The notes under the pieces are model-generated. The model was not told where the DNA came from and made no database searches. It saw nothing but the letters and a program-made list of their open reading frames with translations. From the NCBI GenBank assembly GCA_023396535.1, contig JAEWWD010000080.1, positions 1-33,333 of the forward strand: DNA of 33,333 bases, read 5' to 3'. Numbering within the stretch: the first letter of the stretch is position 1; each line of letters starts with the position of its first letter. The stretch comes from Bacillota bacterium. Lineage in GTDB: Bacteria > Bacillota > Clostridia > Christensenellales > CAG-138. Shown piece by piece: positions 29,459-33,333 of this stretch. The translations under genes were made by a program, and so were the position numbers.

Positions 29459-29505
29459 CGCAACCACAACTATATAATCAACAGAATTTGAGAGGAGATA
29501 CAGGA

Positions 29506-29697
29506 ATGAAGAAGTTCATGGATATACTTCGCGATGAAAACGGCCAGGGCATGGTGGAGTACGGCCTCATCCTGGGCCTGATCGCACTCGTGGCCATTGC
29601 TGCGGTTGTATTGCTCGGCGATGGCGTAACTGACATCTTCACTGGTGCAAAAGACAAACTGGATACGGTTCCCGGCGTAGAACTTCCTGCTTCCTGA
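29506..29697 (+). CDS. Flp-type pilin (Tad pilus major subunit)
   Basis: 63-residue prepilin. A short charged leader ends at Gly13, and the mature chain would start QGMVEYGLILG: Glu at +5 and Tyr at +6 are the Flp signature, followed by a hydrophobic helix of about 20 residues (LILGLIALVAIAAVVLLG). The rest is a short acidic tail, normal for the family. GAGGAGA lies nine bases before ATG 29506. It is followed by a stable hairpin, which fits high expression of the pilin relative to downstream genes. Confidence 0.95.
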   Translation: MKKFMDILRDENGQGMVEYGLILGLIALVAIAAVVLLGDGVTDIFTGAKDKLDTVPGVELPAS

Positions 29698-29716
29698 TCA
29701 TAGCAATGGTGACTTT

Positions 29717-29752
29717 GAATGTCCGCCCGTGCACAGGCGCGGGCGGACATTC
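29717..29752 (+). other. Strong hairpin between the pilin gene and tadE
   Basis: A 13-bp perfect stem (29717-29729 with 29740-29752, GAATGTCCGCCCG) extended inward by GC/GC around loop ACAG. No T-run follows, so it may stabilise the pilin message or give partial termination. Confidence 0.7.
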
Positions 29753-29781
29753 TACCCCTTAGGAGAAAGGAGGGCCGCGAT

Positions 29782-30177
29782 ATGAGAACTATGCAGGGAC
29801 TGCGCGCAAACAGTGAACGGGGACAGGCTCTGGTAGAGACTGCAATTACGCTGCCTTTGCTACTGCTCCTCCTGATGGGCATCATGGAGTTCGGCTGGTA
29901 TTTCTATAACCAGATGAGCGTGGAAAACGGCAGCCGAGAAGGCGTCCGCTACGCCATTGTCAACGCGGACTCTTCAACGCTTACGGCGGACGTCACCGAC
30001 CTGGTGGAAAGCGTCGTGGTGGGTCCCGGTGAAATGACCGTATCGGTCACAAAGGGCACGGATAAAATCACGGTGACCGTAACGAAGGACGTCGCCACGC
30101 TGACGCCAATCGCCGCCATATTCACAACGGGGAATACGTTTGAGCTTACCTCTTCCACCCAAATGAAGATAAGATGA
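29782..30177 (+). CDS. TadE-like pseudopilin
   Basis: 131 residues. Positions 14-19 read GQALVE: a Gly followed by Glu at +5, the prepilin-peptidase site of TadE-type pseudopilins, then a hydrophobic helix (ITLPLLLLLLMGIMEFGWYF) and the family segment VENGSREGVRYAI. The C-terminal part is a Thr/Val-rich extracellular domain. The start at 29782 has GAAAGGAGG upstream; an open extension to 29719 covers the hairpin and is rejected. Minor pilin or assembly factor. Confidence 0.92.
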   Translation: MRTMQGLRANSERGQALVETAITLPLLLLLLMGIMEFGWYFYNQMSVENGSREGVRYAIVNADSSTLTADVTDLVESVVVGPGEMTVSVTKGTDKITVTVTKDVATLTPIAAIFTTGNTFELTSSTQMKIR

Positions 30178-30295
30178 CGCTATGGGGCCTGCAACCTGCC
30201 CCAACGGTCCATCCTCATACAGTATAGCAGGAAGCATCCGCCACTACGGGCGGTATTGATAAATACGGGACGCGTGTGTTGGCGCGGGAGGGCTC

Positions 30296-31030
30296 ATGAA
30301 AAAGATCTATATCATAGCGGTATTCGTGGCGATACTGACGGGGGCGGCCGTCTATCTGTATGCCCAGAAGCTGGACAGGCAGGCGACCGTCGTCATCCCC
30401 ACGGGCACCGTCGTGATAGCGGTCACCTCCATACCCGAGAACACGAAAATCACCTCCGAAATGGTAACCCTGCAGAAAACCGCCCTCGAATGGATCAATG
30501 CGGACGCCGTCGTCTCCCTATCCGACGTGGTGGGAAAGATCAATAAGTACTGGGTTCCCGCCGGGCAGCAAATCGTACGCGCGCAGCTCAGCGAAGTAAA
30601 AAGCGGCACGGAGGGCGGACAGCTCTCCTATGTAGTGGAGCAGGGCAAGCGCGCCATCACGCTTTCCACCGATGAAATCGCGGGCGTTGGCGGGTATTTG
30701 AGCAAGGGCGATTACGTAGATATCCTGTCCACCATTACGCTTAAAGAAAAAGATGAGGAAGGGAACGACATCGATATCCCCGCGACCGAGGTCGTGCTGG
30801 AAAATATCCGCGTGCTGGAGGTGGGCTCCCACGCGCAAAACGAAAGCTCGAAAGCGGAGGATGGGGAAAAGAGCTTCTCCTACGGCTCCGTGACGCTAAG
30901 TATATCCCCCGAGGACGCGACAAAGCTTTATTACGCCATCAGCTACGGCCGTGTATATCTGACGCTGCGCGCGCCGCAGGACGATAAGCTCGTATCGCCG
31001 CCCTTATACGTCTGGGACGGCAACAACTAG
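30296..31030 (+). CDS. cpaB: Flp pilus assembly protein CpaB (RcpC-like), SAF domain
   Basis: 244 residues: an N-terminal membrane anchor (IYIIAVFVAILTGAAVYLYA), an SAF domain (VVIAVTSIPENTKITSEMV) and the RcpC-type segment ITLSTDEIAGVGGYLSKGD-like at about 121-140 with VDILSTITL. In Gram-negatives this protein is periplasmic and linked to the secretin; in a Gram-positive without an outer membrane it probably acts at the outer face of the membrane. GGGAGG precedes ATG 30296. CpaE follows nine bases after its stop. Confidence 0.93.
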   Translation: MKKIYIIAVFVAILTGAAVYLYAQKLDRQATVVIPTGTVVIAVTSIPENTKITSEMVTLQKTALEWINADAVVSLSDVVGKINKYWVPAGQQIVRAQLSEVKSGTEGGQLSYVVEQGKRAITLSTDEIAGVGGYLSKGDYVDILSTITLKEKDEEGNDIDIPATEVVLENIRVLEVGSHAQNESSKAEDGEKSFSYGSVTLSISPEDATKLYYAISYGRVYLTLRAPQDDKLVSPPLYVWDGNN

Positions 31031-31039
31031 GGGGCGCAT

Positions 31040-32161
31040 ATGGAACAGCTCAAGGTATTCGTCATCAGCACCGATAAGGAAGTCCGCTATCGCCTCAAGG
31101 GCATATTGGACGCGGACGACATCGCCATCGTCGGCTACGGCGAAGGCACGGCGTCCTCCGTGCAAAAGGCGCAGGGGTTACAGCCCGACGTCGCGGTACT
31201 CTATTATGAGAATGCGGCAGTGCTGGATGTGGCGCAGCGCATTTACCAGAACGTGCCCGGCTGCGCGCTGGTACTGCTGTGCGACAGCCTCACCATACAG
31301 CTTACCAAAGAGGCGCTCGCCGCAGGCATACGCCTGCTCGTTTCATCGGATGATGAGCCCGCCGCCATACTCGACGCCGTACGCCGCGCAGGCACGCTGG
31401 AGCATACGCGCGCGGGCGCCACGCAGGGGCCGTCGGCGCTGAAATCCCGCGTCATCAGCGTATATTCGGGCAAGGGCGGTACGGGAAAAACCACAATCGC
31501 GGTCAATATCGCGACAGCTTTAGCCAAGCAGGGGCGCAAGACGGCCATATTGGATCTCAACCTCGAATTCGCCTGCGCGGCGCTCTACCTCGACATACAG
31601 GCCAAGGATACCATTGCCGAGCTTGCGCAGGAGCGCGGCAACCTGACGATGGACGTACTGCGCGGCTTCACCGTGCAGCATTACAGCGGACTTACGGTGC
31701 TGAGCGGCCCCAATTCGCCCGAAAGCGGCGAGTTCGTGGAAGCGCGGCATGTGGAAAGCGCGCTGTCTGTGATGCGGCCCTTCTTTGACTGCATCGTGCT
31801 GGATCTTCCCAGCAATTTCTCGGATACCACCATCGCCGCCATGGAGAACAGCAACCGCGTGCTCGTCGTGATGCAGCCGGATCTTGGAAGCATAAAAGCC
31901 GCCTATCTGACGACGACGGTGCTAACCTCCCTGCAGATGCAGGAAAAAATCAGCTACGTATACAACAAGGACTGCAAAGGCTTCCTCTCCATAAAGGACG
32001 CACAGCGCGTGCTGAACGTTCTGCCCGAATATGTACTGCCGCGCGACGACAAAACGGCTGACCGCTGCCAGTGCATAGGCCGTCCCGTAGTGCTCGAAGA
32101 ACCGCGCACGGCCCTGGGCAAACAGCTCAAACAAATGGCGCTGGGGGTATACGCGCGATGA
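31040..32161 (+). CDS. cpaE: Tad pilus ATPase CpaE (MinD/ParA-like)
   Basis: 373 residues in two parts: an N-terminal receiver-like domain (1-125; VFVISTDKEVRYRLKGIL) without a full phosphorylation site, and a MinD/ParA-type ATPase with deviant Walker A GKGGTGKTT (144-152), AILDLNLEFA (169-178) and VLDLPSNFSD as the second acidic motif. CpaE-like proteins (TadZ) position the pilus machine at the pole or membrane. It overlaps the cpaF start by four bases (ATGA). ATG 31040 has GGGGGCG upstream, a modest site. Confidence 0.93.
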   Translation: MEQLKVFVISTDKEVRYRLKGILDADDIAIVGYGEGTASSVQKAQGLQPDVAVLYYENAAVLDVAQRIYQNVPGCALVLLCDSLTIQLTKEALAAGIRLLVSSDDEPAAILDAVRRAGTLEHTRAGATQGPSALKSRVISVYSGKGGTGKTTIAVNIATALAKQGRKTAILDLNLEFACAALYLDIQAKDTIAELAQERGNLTMDVLRGFTVQHYSGLTVLSGPNSPESGEFVEARHVESALSVMRPFFDCIVLDLPSNFSDTTIAAMENSNRVLVVMQPDLGSIKAAYLTTTVLTSLQMQEKISYVYNKDCKGFLSIKDAQRVLNVLPEYVLPRDDKTADRCQCIGRPVVLEEPRTALGKQLKQMALGVYAR

Positions 32162-33333
32162 GCCTGATGGCACGCATGAACAAAAACGCCGCCGAGACGG
32201 CGGCGCCGGAAGAGCGCGCCTCCGCACAGGGCACGGCCGTCGCCGCGCCCGCCAATGAGACGCGGCAGGAGCAATACCAGATCATCATAGACCTGGTTCG
32301 CAGCGCCGTGATCGATAAGCTGCGGGGGCAGGCAAGCGAACCGGACGCCGCGCAGGTACAGGCCGTCATCAACGATGTGCTGCTCGATCATGCCGATACC
32401 ATTACGCGAGTGGAGCGCACCCGGCTATCCGGCGTGCTGTTCAACGAGGTCATGGGCCTCGGGCCGCTGGAGGAGCTGTTAAGCGATACCAACATTACGG
32501 AAATCATGGTCAACGGCCCTCGGCACGTATTTGTGGAAGAGCGCGGCAAGCTCCGTTTATCCGACGTGCGGCTGCGGGACGACGAAGCCGTCATGCAGAT
32601 CATTGAAAAAATCGTGGCCGCCATAGGCCGCCATGTGGACGAAGCCAGCCCCATGGTGGACGCGCGTTTGAAAGACGGCTCCCGCGTGAATATCATCATA
32701 CCGCCGCTGTCGCTGACGGGGCCGGTCATCACCATACGAAAATTCTCCAAAACGCCGTTCACCGTGCACGACCTTATCGACTTCGGCTCGCTTACCCCGC
32801 GCATGGCGGGCTTCCTGGAATCGTGCGTCAAAGGCAACCTGAACATCATGGTGGCGGGCGGCACGGGCAGCGGCAAAACGACGCTTCTCAATGTGCTCTC
32901 CGCCTACATTCCACAGGACCAGCGCATCGTCACCATCGAGGACGCGGCGGAGCTGCAACTGAACCAGCAGCATGTCATCACGCTGGAAAGCCGCCCGGCC
33001 AATCTGGAAGGCAAGGGCGAAATCACAATCCGCGACCTCGTGCGAAACGCCTTGCGCATGCGCCCCGACCGTATCATTGTGGGCGAGGTGCGTTCGGGCG
33101 AAGCGCTGGACATGCTGCAGGCCATGAACACCGGCCATGACGGTTCCTTAACCACCGGCCACGCAAACTCCCCGCGCGACATGATCGCGCGTATCGAGAC
33201 AATGGTCATGATGGCGGGCGTGGAGATGCCGCTGTTCGCCATCCGCAGCCAGATCGCCTCCGCGCTGGACTTAATCGTGCAGCAAAGCCGCCTGCGCGAC
33301 GGCACGCGTCGCGTGACCAGCATTACGGAGATC
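32158..33333 (+). CDS. cpaF: Tad pilus secretion ATPase CpaF (TadA), 3' end outside window
   Basis: Hexameric motor ATPase that powers pilus assembly. 392 codons are visible and the frame is open at the window end. Motifs in order: N-terminal domain with GLGPLEELLSDTNITEIMVNG, Walker A GGTGSGKTT (234-242), Asp box TIEDAAEL (259-266), Walker B RIIVGEVR (305-312) and His box GSLTTGHANS (329-338). It is translationally coupled to cpaE through ATGA. The expected TadB/TadC membrane genes should lie just beyond the window. Confidence 0.95.
   Translation, partial: MSLMARMNKNAAETAAPEERASAQGTAVAAPANETRQEQYQIIIDLVRSAVIDKLRGQASEPDAAQVQAVINDVLLDHADTITRVERTRLSGVLFNEVMGLGPLEELLSDTNITEIMVNGPRHVFVEERGKLRLSDVRLRDDEAVMQIIEKIVAAIGRHVDEASPMVDARLKDGSRVNIIIPPLSLTGPVITIRKFSKTPFTVHDLIDFGSLTPRMAGFLESCVKGNLNIMVAGGTGSGKTTLLNVLSAYIPQDQRIVTIEDAAELQLNQQHVITLESRPANLEGKGEITIRDLVRNALRMRPDRIIVGEVRSGEALDMLQAMNTGHDGSLTTGHANSPRDMIARIETMVMMAGVEMPLFAIRSQIASALDLIVQQSRLRDGTRRVTSITEI

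Overview
The window looks like a chromosomal segment of a moderately GC-rich anaerobic Firmicute of class Clostridia. This rests on strong AGGAGG ribosome-binding sites, sigma-A type promoters, a BceS/BceR-like two-component pair, a GlpP-type antiterminator heading a glp operon with a DUF1667 gene, SigZ/ArsM arsenic genes and c-di-GMP-I riboswitches. The species cannot be named from the sequence. I saw no rRNA, tRNA, CRISPR array or complete insertion sequence.

Layout. 1-1377 (minus): sensor kinase (cut by the window edge) and its response regulator. 1536-1928 (plus): a small DUF2325 protein behind an unusual concentric-dyad promoter. 2206-3093 (minus): lipA. 3094-3594: a gene-free stretch full of inverted repeats. 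3595-7901 (minus): an OpuC-type osmolyte ABC transporter operon (CBS-domain ATPase, two permeases, lipoprotein binding protein) ending in an alpha/beta hydrolase. A TetR regulator (8060-8596) is transcribed divergently and shares a dyad operator with the operon. 8735-10322 (minus): a GNAT acetyltransferase and a two-gene split permease. 10635-15988 (minus): a complete glycerol / glycerol-3-phosphate operon, glpP-glpK-GlpA-like dehydrogenase-FAD/NAD oxidoreductase-DUF1667, with a terminator-like hairpin between glpK and the dehydrogenase that could be the GlpP target.

16407-18445 (plus): lipB between two paralogous small membrane proteins. 18519-19064 (minus): an unknown gene and a frameshifted peptidoglycan-binding gene. 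19294-21935: an AT-rich insert bounded by a 116-bp direct repeat of the 5' part of a DUF255 (YyaL-like) gene. It carries sigZ, arsM and a cysteine-rich DUF2703 gene and looks horizontally acquired. The intact DUF255 gene follows (21936-23966), then a double-GNAT protein, a DUF1294 protein and msrAB.

26575-33333 (plus): a Tad/Flp pilus locus made of a TadG-like protein, a prepilin peptidase, Flp pilin, TadE, CpaB, CpaE and CpaF (CpaF runs off the window). It contains three separate c-di-GMP-I (GEMM-I) riboswitch aptamers. Two are followed by intrinsic terminators whose 5' arm is complementary to the 3' strand of aptamer stem P1, which predicts termination when c-di-GMP is bound. This multi-riboswitch control of a Tad pilus is the most interesting system in the window.
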